Below are positions 46,701 through 55,907 of a stretch of 64,000 bases of DNA, piece by piece. How positions within the stretch are numbered: the stretch's first letter is position 1; each line of letters starts with the position of its first letter. The DNA comes from Alviniconcha marisindica (Eukaryota > Mollusca > Gastropoda > Provannidae), in NCBI GenBank assembly GCA_018857735.1, contig JABMCL010000422.1, positions 42,501 to 106,500 of the forward strand, in the 5' to 3' direction. The notes under the pieces were generated by a model, which saw only the letters and a program-made list of their open reading frames with translations, had not been told where the DNA came from and made no database searches. The position numbers were made by a program, and so were the translations under genes.

Positions 46701-49700
46701 GAAGCGACTCCGAGACATTTCTACTGAAGAAATGCCAGCTATTTTACCCCCTGTCAGGGCTTCCCGAGTCGCCGCTTCTGGGAGAAGTCCTGCGGTCAGT
46801 AGGGAAAGCAGTCCTGGAACATTGCCGAAAGTTAAGGGGACGAAATTGGCGGGAAACTTTGATGGAAAGGAGTGTGTGATGGAGACCGGTCTTGACAGGC
46901 AGCGCAGTTCTGCTGAAACTGTTGAATCGAGCTTGGGCAAAACGAGGTCTGGGGAGACTTGTAAGAAGGATGAAGCAAAAGGTCCGGGCGTTGATGATGG
47001 CGTTTTTGTGATGAATGATGGCGTAGAGCTCGCGCCAAAGACTCCCATGACGGATGCGGTTTCAACCCAGAGCTGTGCAGTTGCGGGTGGGAAAGCAAAG
47101 AGCAGACCAAAGGAACCCCAGAAGGCTGTTAGTGGCAACAAAGATTGTTTAGGTCAGATTGAAGATGGTTCTTTCAAAGATGTCGCAAACGAAAGTTTCT
47201 CAGATGTGTCTAATCTGGATCATTCTTATCCTACTGCATTTGTGACAGTGCTGCCCTCTTTTAAAACTTCAGGTCAGTCACAAGACTCACATGCAGCATC
47301 CACCACTTCATCAGTGCCAGTTCCAACTGCCTGTACGACAAAAAGACCTAGAGGAAGACCTCCGAATCCGCATAAGGTTGACCGCAAAGGCGGGACAGGC
47401 CGCGGTCGAGGCCGCCCAAAGGGGTCACCCAGCAAAGACAAACTGATTGTGAAACGTAAGCCTGGACGTCCGAGGAAAGCTGATTCAAGCGCAGAGTTGA
47501 ATGAACGAAAGAAGGGCCCACCGACAGGTCTTTCTGGGTCTCCCTTGAAGCGTAAGCGTGGCCGGCAGACGGCAGAAGAGAAGCTCCTCCAAAAACACTG
47601 GAGCATTGGTGCCTACATCGTCGGGTCAGGAGGAGGAGGGGTAAAGAGAAGTCCAGGGAGACCCAGAAAAGTCCCGAGAAACTCCGAGAGTGCTAGACAG
47701 CCAGTAGCTATCGGAAACGCGCATGGCAACAGTTTGCAAGAATTCATACCTGATCGAGCATTACCAGGAACTCGGCCGGAACTGAGCAGGGACCAAAGAG
47801 CTGAAGATGAGGATCTAGGTTCAGTTGTTAGTGAGGCAGGCCAGGAAATGATGGCTACAGCATTAACTGCTCCTTTTGATTCTGGTGATACCTCGGGCAG
47901 CGCTTCGAAGGGGTTTACCAACAACAGAACCGTGTGTGGCTCAGACAGAAATCGTGGGTCCAGGCTTTCTTCCAGGATCACAGTTGCAGAGAGAAGGAAG
48001 GCATGCCCAACACTTGCACAGATGAGAAGAATGAGGAAAAAACGCAAGAAGTCTCGCTGGGCATCAGGAATGCTGCCGAAGCAGTCACTGACAGCCATGA
48101 ACAGGTTTGTTCGTCTGACAAAACAGTCCTCCGTGCCTTCGTATTTTGCTCCACAGACCTCGAGTAAAGGCTGTGGTGTAGCCGACAAGACTGTGCTTGA
48201 GAGCAAGGAGAAGGAGCGTGTCAGTCTTGTTTCCAGCCCCACCACAGAACTAACCGAGGTCCATCTGCCACAAGTCACACCAAAGGCGGAGCCTTCAGAT
48301 GTTAAGGAGTCGCAGATCATTTGTAATGCCGAGTCCTCGGATGTCACGCACACGGAACATGTCCCGGATTTTGAACACCCGGACCGCGACTCGTTGATTG
48401 TCCACAGCCAGCCAAACCCCAACCCTGCTGTAGAGCATAGTGATAAAGTTCCATCAGATGCTCTCAGCCAGTCAGAGACCACTGGTGAGCAGTCGGAATC
48501 TGTGCACAGCTTGCCAGTTACATCAGAGGCTAATCAACCGCAAGCCGTCAACCAGTCGTCTGATGCTGACCAATCTCAAGTCATTCCTGACCTAACACAA
48601 GCCATTCCGAGCACGAAGAGGGAGTCTCCAGAAACGGGCGTTGTGCAGGAGAACGTCGCGCGAGTGGCCAAGCCGAAAGGCAGGAGCCGAGAGCTAAAGC
48701 GACTTCAAACAGACGAAGGAGCTCAGAGAATTATGAGCTGGCATGAGAAGAAGAAGTTGAAATCCGTGGGTTTGCTTCTACGATCGAAGACAAAGGATGA
48801 CGAGGCAGACCCCAAGCCGAGCCAGCTAAAGACGGCCACAGACACAAAGGAACGGAAATCTAACAAATTGTACAGCATTGACGCGATTTCAGACACTCGA
48901 CTTGTCTTCAAGAGTGGGCAGACGGGCGGTAAGGAAGAGGCCCCAGAGCTTGCCGAAGGTGCAGACGTTCTGTCCGCTGGAGCCGGCCTGCCCGCGGAGG
49001 AGCTGGCTGCGGCCTACGAACAGGAAGTTGTCATCAAATTCAAGCGAGGTCTGCTCTCCACGTCATCGAGTTTGGATAGCGAGGATCGGCTGCCACCAAT
49101 CATCACCGAGGTCACTCCTTTCGGAGACAATCGGTCGGAGCGATCGCGTTCAGAGGAACTTTCTCCACCACCCTTAATAAGACCAGAGGATCCTTACTCT
49201 GAGGATTACTTTTTATCCATGCCAGTCTCCTTTAGCGGCGTCAGAGGTCAGGAAGCAAAGAGCAAGCCACTGGACACAGCCGGCCCTGAAGGGGCAGGTG
49301 GTGAAGTGGACGCTGCCCCCAGCAACCAGGCTGTAGCTTCTGATGCCAAAGCAGAATCGGATACGGCGGCTGGCATTGATGTTCCTCACGGAATGGAAAC
49401 TTCTGGTACTACTGCAGTGTTCGGTGCCCAAACCCCGGTTAAACTTGGGTTGAAGAGGAAACGGGGCCGACCAGTCAAACGCAGGGGCGCACGGATAGGT
49501 CCAGCATCGAGAACGGGTCGCGAGCCTCACGTGAAGCCAGGCCCTGCTAGCTCAAAGTCTGGCAGAAAGCCTTCAGCTGCTCTCAAGACGGACCCCACGT
49601 ATACCCAGAACGCCCACCACGTTCCGTCTGAACCTCGCACATTCGCTCTGCGGCCCAAGACCACCCGCTCTCCGCTGGAGATCATCGCCTTGCGGCAGAA

Positions 49701-52655
49701 GCAGGAGGAGGAACAGTACGAGCTTCAAGAGGCCACAAGACTCGCAAGGATACAGAAGCGAAGACAGGCCCAGCACGGCAAACTGGTGATAGCCAGTGAG
49801 CCGGCCTCCCAGCCCGTGGGAACCTGCAAACCGTGCTCCGTCGTCCTTGTGGACTTTGTGAAGAAGCTGCATCTGCATTCCATCGACACGTCAGACCAGT
49901 ACGTCTCCGATGTGTCCTATGATAGTGACGAGAAGGACCTTGACGACGAATACGATGATTTCTCTGATGCAGACTATGACCCTAAGCCGGACGAGGCTGA
50001 CATGGCTGAGGACGACCTGGCGGAGCTGGCGGCAATTTCCAAGACCAGCGGGAAAGAGCAGGCTGCGAGGAAGCCTTCTAATGCTGCACACGCACAGGCA
50101 GCATCGAAAGAAATGCAGTCGACTACCCCGACAGAAATTCAACAGAAAATTTCACCCACAGACTCACAAACATCACCCACGCTGTCTGCCGATGTACAGA
50201 AAATGAACCGTGATTTGGACTGTTTGAGAGGGAAAGGGTTTTTGGGTAATTTTGTTGACTTCATTGAGAACAGAGGCAACCACGACACTGCACCCTTTGC
50301 AAAACCGCGATATACATCCAGATCGCCAGCATCAGCATCAAATGCCGCTTCTACATCGGCTGACTGTAACATGCCAGAATCGTCCGCTTCAAAGGCTTTT
50401 GTATCACCAATTTCTGCATCACCTCTGGCTTCAGTATCTGCACCTTATCAGATTGTGACCGCAGCGCAGATTCACATGGCAAGTCAAGACATTGCGGTGG
50501 GCGGTTGTCCGGAGGTGAAGGCCGTCAGCAGCACTGCGCCCAAGTCCCCCGCGACCAGCAGCAGTCCCCACAAGGCCCCAGAACCCAGCCACGCTGTCGG
50601 TGTCCGTCCTGAAGACGAAGCTGTCAGCAGCAGCCCTTCCAAATGTTTGGAACCTGCCAGGGATGCCCGTGTTTACACTGAAGACGAGGCTGTCAGCAGC
50701 AGTCCTTCCAGAGCCCCTGAACACGGCACAGACGGGGAGGCGGAAAAAACCCAGAGCCCTCCTCTGGCAAAGTCTGTGGCAGAGAAGAGCCAGTCCTTAG
50801 GCAAGCTCAAAGTGTTTCCAACAAAAAGAGACGGTGATGGTGGAGCTTTTGATAAAACAGCTACCACCCGTTACCTCTGCACCAAATGCGACTTTTCTGC
50901 TACGAACAAAGGGACCATCGAGTCCCACGTGTACCGTCACATTCCTGGAGTCAATTTCAAGTGTGGATACTGCGAATCGGAGTTTACCGGCTTGATCAGC
51001 GCATTGACCCACGTGAAGAACAGCCACAACAGCAAGGACCCCAAGGTTTGGATCAGCAAGGACATCAACGAAGCCAGCCTCTACACCGAGGAGGAACTCG
51101 GGTCCTGCTCCGTGCCAGGCTTTGTGGCCCCGCCAGACGCTCGGCACCAGAAGGCAGGACTGGCGGACCCGGCAACCATCGCCTCGCAGATGTGCGACCC
51201 CCCAGCCAGCACGCAGCCGGTCATCATTTCGCTGGTGGTCAGCGGGGACATGGCCATGCAGCGGCCGGACCGCTTCAGCTCCTCTCCGCTGGCCACGCAG
51301 CGCCGCTTTGCCTGCACACACTGCAGCTACACCACCAGCGTCATGGAGGACGCCCACCAGCACGTGCGGGACCTGCACCGGGGCAGCAGCCTCTACACCT
51401 GCTACCTGTGTGACAAAGCCATGGGCTGCAGTCTGCAGGATGTTTCCGCTCACTGCCAAGTAACGCACCCTCACCGCCGAAACTCCTTCAAGCAGCTACC
51501 CGACTTCTACGACCAGGAGCTGATCCGGGGCGGCGGCAGCGCTGGGGACCAGCCCAAGCCCAAGCAGGACCGGGGAAACATCTTCGACATCTTTGAGAGC
51601 AGGGGCTTCTCCAGCCTGGCCCCAGGGAGCGAGGTGACGGAGGACGGTCAGCTGTCCCCCCAGGCTCGCTTTCTGCGGGCCCGGGAATACCTGTACATCC
51701 AGGAAGGCTGGAGCAAGAAAACGAGCGCTGAAGCCGACAGTACCACCATTGAGGACATTGAAATCCCGCTGGAAGACTCATCCGAGGCAGACACGGTTGG
51801 CCTGGACTCGACATCTGAAGAGCCTTGTGTGGCCCAACAGTCGGAGGAGAACATCGACCGAAGCCTTGCAGCTGTGCAGAACGACAAACAAGGCCGCAGT
51901 GCTGAGGTTTGTTCTGCTACACCTGTAGATTGTACAGCGAACAGTAAGTCTTCGAGCCGTTTAGAAACGGTTGATAGTGATGATAAAAGGGAAAGTACGG
52001 AGATCGCTGTGGACAAGCCGGTCAGCGCAGTGGACAGTGGACCAGGCAGCGGGTCCCCGTGTCCCTCTGACAAAGAGGACACACTGAAACCATCGTACCA
52101 GCCGGAAGGCAGTGAGAGGCAAGGCCCACAGTCGCTGCCTGCTGGCTCTGAGGGCGGAGGCAGCAGCTTGACAACGGAGGATGTTTCAGAAACGTCATCC
52201 AGGGCTTTAACGACGTCCAATCAGCTGCCGGACCATTCTGAGCCAGCGGTAAGCGGCATTTCTTCAAGCGCAGAGACAAGCGTCAGTGGAGAGGAAGTCC
52301 AGACGTCAAACGGCGCTGATGAAGACGTGTCAGACGCGACGGGAAGCAAGGCGGACGCAGCGAAAGATGCGGCACAGACAGGCAGGGACCCTGAAACCCC
52401 TGCTCCGCATCCTGCCCGCGCAGGATCGTGTGGCAAAGACGTGGCGACCGATGACAGCAGCAGTTCGGCGGCAGCGGGGGCAACGTCGTGTCACCAGGTG
52501 GCTCTGGAGGACCCTGTGGCAGGACCCAGTGACGTGGGTGCAGAAGTCGACGATGACGGAGATGCTGATGGCGACATCCTGGTGATTAACCTGGACGATG
52601 ACGTCATGGAGGATGCGGTGGACGAGAGCTGTTCCACTCCTGAGTAAGTGTGTGC

Positions 52656-52690
<35 letters not shown>

Positions 52691-55600
52691 ATTAAATACC
52701 ATAGTCTGAGAGAGAAAAGTGCGATTTTTTTATATTTTATACCCAATCATTCGCAAAGGGCGAAGAGAGCAATGCGAAACGAATATGGTAATGGTGAATT
52801 TTACCTTGTCGCTTTAGTAGTGACTGGCGATTAACATTATCTGGACCTTTTCCCGCTAAGTCGTTTACTGCTAACATAGTCGAAATCGTGCAGCAAAATG
52901 GACTCACGAGTGACTGAAAACGTAATCGGGGGGAAAAGAAAGGAAAAAAGGAAAGTTTTTTTTCTTCTTTTTCCTAATGTCTGTTTGCACTGTTTCCAGA
53001 GAAGAGAAGGCGGAGAGGTCGCTGACAGAAGCAGGAGCAGAAAGCAGCGGGGTGACCGCGGCCAGCCAGGACGAGGACGACATGGGGATCAAGATCCTGT
53101 CCGTGGTCAGCTTGCGCGACAGGGCCATGCCCGGGGTGAGCCACTCCCCGACCAAGGCGGCCCCAGTGTCCACGCCCCAGCGGACCCCCACGCACCCCGC
53201 CCACAGGCAGCCCGCCGCTTCCCAAGCCAAGCCGGCTGTGTCCTCCACCCCAGAGACGCACCCGTCAGCGTCCCCTGGGAGGAAGTCGGCCACCCCGTCC
53301 AAGGGCCTTCCCGAGGTGAACGCTGACGACGTTGCTGCTCGGAACGAGAGGCAGGCGTGCACGTACAAGTGCCACGAGTGCAATGTGCACTCCCCGGCAC
53401 TGGGGGCCATCGTGGAGCACCTGAAGCAGCACCACCACGACGTGCCTCTCTTCTCCTGCCCCTACTGCAAGTCCAAGAAGGAGACGTTCTTCACCGAGGA
53501 GCAGGTCCACATGCACGTCATCGACATGCACCCATCCAACTACGCCAAGAACGAGGTGTCGCTGTCGGAGAGAGCCAAGTCATTCGTGCAAGTGCTGGCG
53601 TTTCCGTCGGGCCGAAGGTCGAAAGGCGCTCTGATCGAACAGGACATCTACATGTGCCGAAAGTGCGAGGATCACATGCCCGACCTCGAGTACGCCCATC
53701 AGCATGTGAAGGTGGAGCACCCCGGCCTCCTTTACTACGCCTGCGCCACGTGCGGCACGTTCGTAGACAGCGCGAAGGAAGCGGTGAAGACGCACATGTG
53801 TGAGGTGCACGGTCTGGCCGCGGAGCCTGTGCAGCTGCCCGAGGCCTTGGAAGGGGTGTTCCTGACCAAAGTCGTCACCATCTCTCAGAACGGCCAGTAC
53901 CACGATCACTCCACCGCCACACCCACCAAATCCCCGGCATCAAGGCCTACCGTGCCGGTATCCACATCGCCGCTACGTTCTGGTGCTCCCAGTTCAGCCG
54001 TCGCCCTTCCAGCGGCGAGCCCCGCGGCGGTGCAAGCCGTTCCGGTGGCGGTGGACGGCTCGGCCCTGGGCGCCACCGGCAACGTAGGCCCCATCGGCCT
54101 GGTCCCCCTGCAGTTCAACCAGGTCAGCCCCTTGCTCCTGGCCCCCGCGCAGCAGCCGGGGCTGGAGCCCCCGAGCCCCGCCTCTTCGCGCCGGGCCAGG
54201 AGCGGCCGGCATAGGTCCGGCAACCCGCTGTCCACGGTGGGCTTGCTGCTGGCCCGCCCCGGCGCGCTGCCGCTGCCAAGACCCATCCTGCCCATGCCCA
54301 CCGCCTCCCCCCAGCCCGCCGGGTCGCCCAGGAAGGCGGGCGAGCCGGGCCAGGCGCACTTCCAAAAGACGGGCATGACCGTGAAGGACCTGCTGGACAG
54401 CCGGCAGAGGAGTGTGGAGGGGTCCTCGCTGCAGCCCCAGGCCGTCCCCGTGGCGGTGGTGACTGGCGCCGGCGCCGCGCTGACCGTCTCCGTCTCGCCG
54501 CCCTCCAGTCCTTCCCTGGACCTGTCCGTCAGCACGGCGGCCCCCGGCAGCCAGACCGCCCCCAGCGAGTCGCCCAGCCCGCGGAGAATGTTCCCCATGA
54601 CCGACAGGCTGGACCGCTTGGGTCGCACGCGTCGCAGCGTCAGCCCCCACGGCTGCTCCCCGTCCCCCGCCGCCACCACAGCCGCCTCCGTCTCCCGGCC
54701 CGTGCTGAGGGTGCCGCAGGTGTCGCCGGTGCTGGACCTGACCTCCCCCGCTCGCAACAACGCCCACCTGTCCTCGGACACCGGCACGTCGGGCAGCGCT
54801 CTGGCGGGCGGGGCGGCCTCGGCCCCTACCCAGGCCGCGTCGCGCAACCCCAGCAATCCGGTGCCCGTGTCGTCGCTGCCCTTCTCCATCGCGGCCTTGA
54901 CGGCCACCGGGGCGCCCTCCGTCAGCGCTCGGCCCGCCTCCTCCTCGCCGGCCTCCTTGGCGGATGGGGAGAACCCGGAGTCGTACAAGATCTTCAACCT
55001 GAAGCCACGAACACCCGTGGCTCTGCCACTGCGAGCCGCCACCGCCAGCCCCGCTGTCGTCAGCGCCCCGGCCACGTCACACTCGTCCGTGACGTCACAC
55101 TCTGTCATGACGTCTCGCTCGTCACTGACGTCACAGTCCCTACTGACGTCGGCCTCGCAGCGTATGACGCAGCCTGTCAGCTTCTCGCCCGCGGCAGTGA
55201 CGATGGCCTCCTCAGCGCTATTCCCCCAGCAGTTCCCGCTGCAGCCGTTCCACCACGTGCAGACTGCCGGCATCAGCACGCTGCCCCTGGGCCAGGGCAT
55301 CATGATGCCCATCAACCAGGGCGAGATAGCCGTGCCCATTGACCGCAGCCAGGCGCAGATGCTGATGGCCCAGGGCCCCATGACGCCGGTGCTCATCAAC
55401 AGCATCCTGTCCCAGCTCGCCCTCCCGGTGCCGGTGCTGCAGACCACGTCCGGGCCGCTCCCGGCCCCCGCCCCCGCCCCCGCGGCCCACCAGCAGCCGC
55501 CGTCAAGCTCACCGGCGGCGGTCAACTTGTCCATGGGTCAGCAGGCCGGCCCCAGACTGGCCCAGCCGGCGACCACGCCCGCCGTGCCCTTCCAGCCCCG

Positions 55601-55907
55601 ACTGGTACAGAACAGGGGCAGGGGGCGACCGCGCCTCACCCCCAGGGTGCCGCCCCCTCAGGGCCTGCAGGCGGCCCCCCGATCCCCCGCCCCGCGGCCT
55701 CCCACCCCCTTCGTCGAGCAGCCGCCGCAGGCGCTACCGCCGGGCAGCAGCGCCCCGGCCGCCCACGCCCCGAGAGCGCCCCAGAGACAGGGCGGGTCCC
55801 AGCAGTGCGCCTGCCCCTATTGCCCCGAGACCCTCAAGCCGTGGGAAGTGGCCCAGCACATCCTGGTCAACCACCCGGGCAAGAAAGTCAAGTACAACAG
55901 GGTGTGA
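28323..55907 (+). CDS. Giant AT-hook / paired C2H2 zinc-finger protein, four coding exons
   Basis: Joining 28323-28331, 32335-32581, 45194-52643 and 53000-55907 gives one open frame of 10,614 nt, or 3,537 residues plus a stop. Each intron is GT..AG and the phases agree (0, 1 and 2). Residues about 250-350 are rich in RG/GRPR motifs. AT-hook-like cores (GRP flanked by K/R) lie near residues 802, 821, 839, 903 and 1507, with a weaker one near 871. A charged helical stretch (about 1579-1618) precedes an acidic block (about 1657-1698). Nine C2H2-type fingers start at Cys 1981, 2009, 2126, 2155, 2693, 2722, 2788, 2817 and 3507. Between fingers the protein is low-complexity Ser/Pro/Ala. By family knowledge, AT-hooks bind AT-rich minor groove and C2H2 fingers bind DNA or protein, so a nuclear chromatin or transcription regulator is inferred. 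No orthologue was recognised and the function is untested. The model could lack alternative or non-coding exons. Confidence 0.85.
29925..30105 (+). mobile_element. SINE-like fragment in intron 1
   Basis: CCTGATATAACCGTCCTGGTTGACTGGGCG and, further on, CCCTATGGTTTCTGTGGATG. The first part recurs at 40374-40420 as CCCTGATATAACTGCAATGG followed by TTGACTGGGCGTTAAACACC, ending in TTACTTAC. Confidence 0.5.
30605..30722. repeat. Dispersed repeat, intron 1 copy
   Basis: About 110 bp starting TTTGGTTTAAACAAGAATTT matches 41354-41460 nearly base for base, with ACAATGAATGG and GGGCTCATCAACAAGCTT. Confidence 0.7.
32335..32581 (+). CDS. Coding exon 2, basic N-terminal region
   Basis: The exon follows a pyrimidine-rich acceptor ending in CTTCCTCCAG and stops before the donor GTGAGA at 32582. 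It contributes 82 complete codons plus one base (phase 1), rich in Arg and Lys, including PRKPRKRRPVRG, which resembles a nuclear-localisation or AT-hook segment. The single trailing A joins the first two bases of exon 3 to make AGG (Arg). Three frames are open across this piece, but only this frame links exon 1 and exon 3 correctly. An internal AAG|GTGCGA near 32433 is a possible weak alternative donor. Confidence 0.8.
34370..34790. repeat. Triplicated CA / poly-G unit
   Basis: Three units carry, in order, a CA run, AATAGAACCTTTTG-like sequence, a poly-G run, a CATCAACAC.ACTAAC segment, GTTAGAAGAGAG and CCACCATCCTTCC. They lie at about 34390-34530, 34585-34715 and 34732-34790 (partial). A related single piece is at 37575-37712. 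Confidence 0.75.
37575..37712. repeat. CA tract with related flank
   Basis: CACCTTTTGGCACAGGCTC, TTGGGCTGTTATCCCTCCCA, then about 50 bp of CA. It resembles the 34370 units. Confidence 0.6.
38264..38645. repeat. 35-bp tandem repeat, about 11 copies
   Basis: The unit is ACACTACAGTATACCAGTTA followed by TATGAATTATAACTT with scattered changes. It is AT-rich, within intron 2. Confidence 0.94.
39110..39178 (+). other. Candidate 69-nt cassette (poison-type) exon
   Basis: A strong acceptor (pyrimidine tract CTTCTTCCTTCCACTGCAG ending at 39109) and a good donor (CATAAG|GTAAAT) bound 69 nt. Read in phase 1, as required between exons 2 and 3, the segment meets TAA after five full codons. Only phases 0 and 2 are open. 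So if spliced in it would truncate the protein to under 100 residues. It may be a regulatory poison exon, part of a different transcript, or chance. Confidence 0.35.
40010..40170 (-). mobile_element. Dispersed repeat with partner at 44800-44940
   Basis: GGTCAGCACAGGAATGAGGATGAACA and CCAAGCCCATCCCTGGGAAATCC are the inverse of the 44800-44940 sequence, in matching order. A SINE-like TTACTTAC end lies at 40374-40425. Confidence 0.65.
40570..41345 (-). pseudogene. LINE reverse transcriptase C-terminus with nested insertion
   Basis: Minus-strand blocks read SLMTSLVISHLDYCNSLLA (about 41346-41295), then VPLRILDKLKRVMNCATRLV (from about 41069), and later TFSYIGPFVWNKLPF (about 40775-40730). These are consecutive C-terminal blocks of a non-LTR reverse transcriptase. 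About 220 bp (41070-41293) separate LLA from VPL, and two frameshifts follow. The remnant sits within intron 2. Confidence 0.75.
41070..41293 (-). mobile_element. (ATT)n-tailed element nested in the LINE
   Basis: The inserted segment ends, on the minus strand, with AGCGCCATATAAAAGCGATC and an ATT repeat, the same 3' design as other LINE ends in the window. It interrupts an otherwise continuous LINE motif, so it arrived later. Confidence 0.6.
41354..41460. repeat. Dispersed repeat, intron 2 copy
   Basis: Partner of 30605-30722. It abuts the LINE remnant on its right side. Confidence 0.7.
42075..42100. repeat. Poly-G run
   Basis: About 23 G. The true length is uncertain. Confidence 0.9.
42380..42462. 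repeat. Two-copy direct repeat
   Basis: CAGTTTTAATACTTTTATAC plus AGTTCGCTAT is present twice in tandem with a 39-bp period. Confidence 0.9.
44245..44310. repeat. Two-copy direct repeat, 33 bp
   Basis: TTTCATTCCTCACTGT.TCAG and TCAGCCTGTGTC occur twice in tandem. Confidence 0.85.
44395..44795. mobile_element. Dispersed ~400-bp element, copy 4 (most complete with copy 1)
   Basis: Matches 14090-14500 through GAAGGGGCACTCTTTATC, GACGCGGTCAGCGCCCT, GACGCATCCACCCCGGGTAA, TAACTAAATACGGCAGTGG and GGATGTCGTAAACCAG. It lies about 400 bp upstream of the exon 3 acceptor. Confidence 0.7.
44800..44940 (+). mobile_element. Dispersed repeat, plus-strand copy
   Basis: Inverse partner of 40010-40170, directly following copy 4 of the ~400-bp element. 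Confidence 0.65.
45194..52643 (+). CDS. Giant coding exon 3 (7,450 nt) with AT-hooks and fingers 1-4
   Basis: The exon begins after the acceptor GCTTGTTGCAG at 45193 and ends at the donor GTAAGT at 52644. The TAA that would stop the frame lies inside that donor, so reading continues only if the intron is removed. It codes for residues about 86-2569. In order it holds RG repeats, a phosphorylation-like SSS/LLRR stretch near residue 494, AT-hooks at about 802-912 and 1507, a charged helix, a CKPC pair near 1630, an acidic block, three degenerate EDEAVSSSPS repeats (50508-50730), and finger pairs at C1981-H2001/C2009-H2030 and C2126-H2147/C2155-H2177. An exon this long is unusual. Antisense frames of several hundred codons across it are shadows. 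Confidence 0.93.
52644..52999 (+). other. Short phase-2 intron 3 with a GA tract near the donor
   Basis: The donor is GTAAGT and the acceptor is TGTTTCCAG after a T-rich tract with several TTTTCTTC runs. The length is 356 bp. A GA dinucleotide run lies at about 52659-52688, close to the donor. If the intron were retained, translation would stop at once with TAA in the donor and give a 2,569-residue form lacking fingers 5-9. Confidence 0.85.
53000..55907 (+). CDS. Terminal coding exon 4 with fingers 5-9 and Pro/Ala/Ser-rich region
   Basis: The acceptor CTGTTTCCAG ends at 52999. The first base completes GAA after the phase-2 end of exon 3, giving P-E-E-E-K across the junction. Fingers pair at C2693-H2713/C2722-H2746 and C2788-H2809/C2817-H2839, and a last one lies at C3507-H3527, ten residues from the stop. 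The second finger of the first pair has a longer loop and is degenerate. Between them lie about 660 residues rich in Pro, Ala and Ser with a short SLDLSV motif, a hexapeptide repeat near 3263-3293 and a late GRGRPRL segment resembling an AT-hook. Third codon positions are strongly C/G, much more so than in exon 3. An ATG at 52977 opens this frame upstream, but it lies inside the intron. Confidence 0.93.
55090..55151 (+). repeat. 18-bp in-frame repeat carrying four CRE-type sites
   Basis: TGACGTCA (55090), TGACGTCT (55108), TGACGTCA (55126) and TGACGTCG (55144) are exactly 18 bp apart in coding exon 4. They translate as tandem TSxSxx hexapeptides. Confidence 0.9.

Noticed and set aside
47613..48482. 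289-codon minus-strand frame
   Set aside because: Antisense shadow of giant exon 3, without recognisable domains.
52977..52999. ATG at 52977 as the start of a separate 976-residue protein
   Set aside because: The first codons overlap a polypyrimidine tract and AG acceptor, and the phase fits exon 3.
53906..55534. 542-codon minus-strand frame
   Set aside because: It is antisense to the strongly G/C-ending exon 4, where such codon use removes antisense stops. It has no domain.
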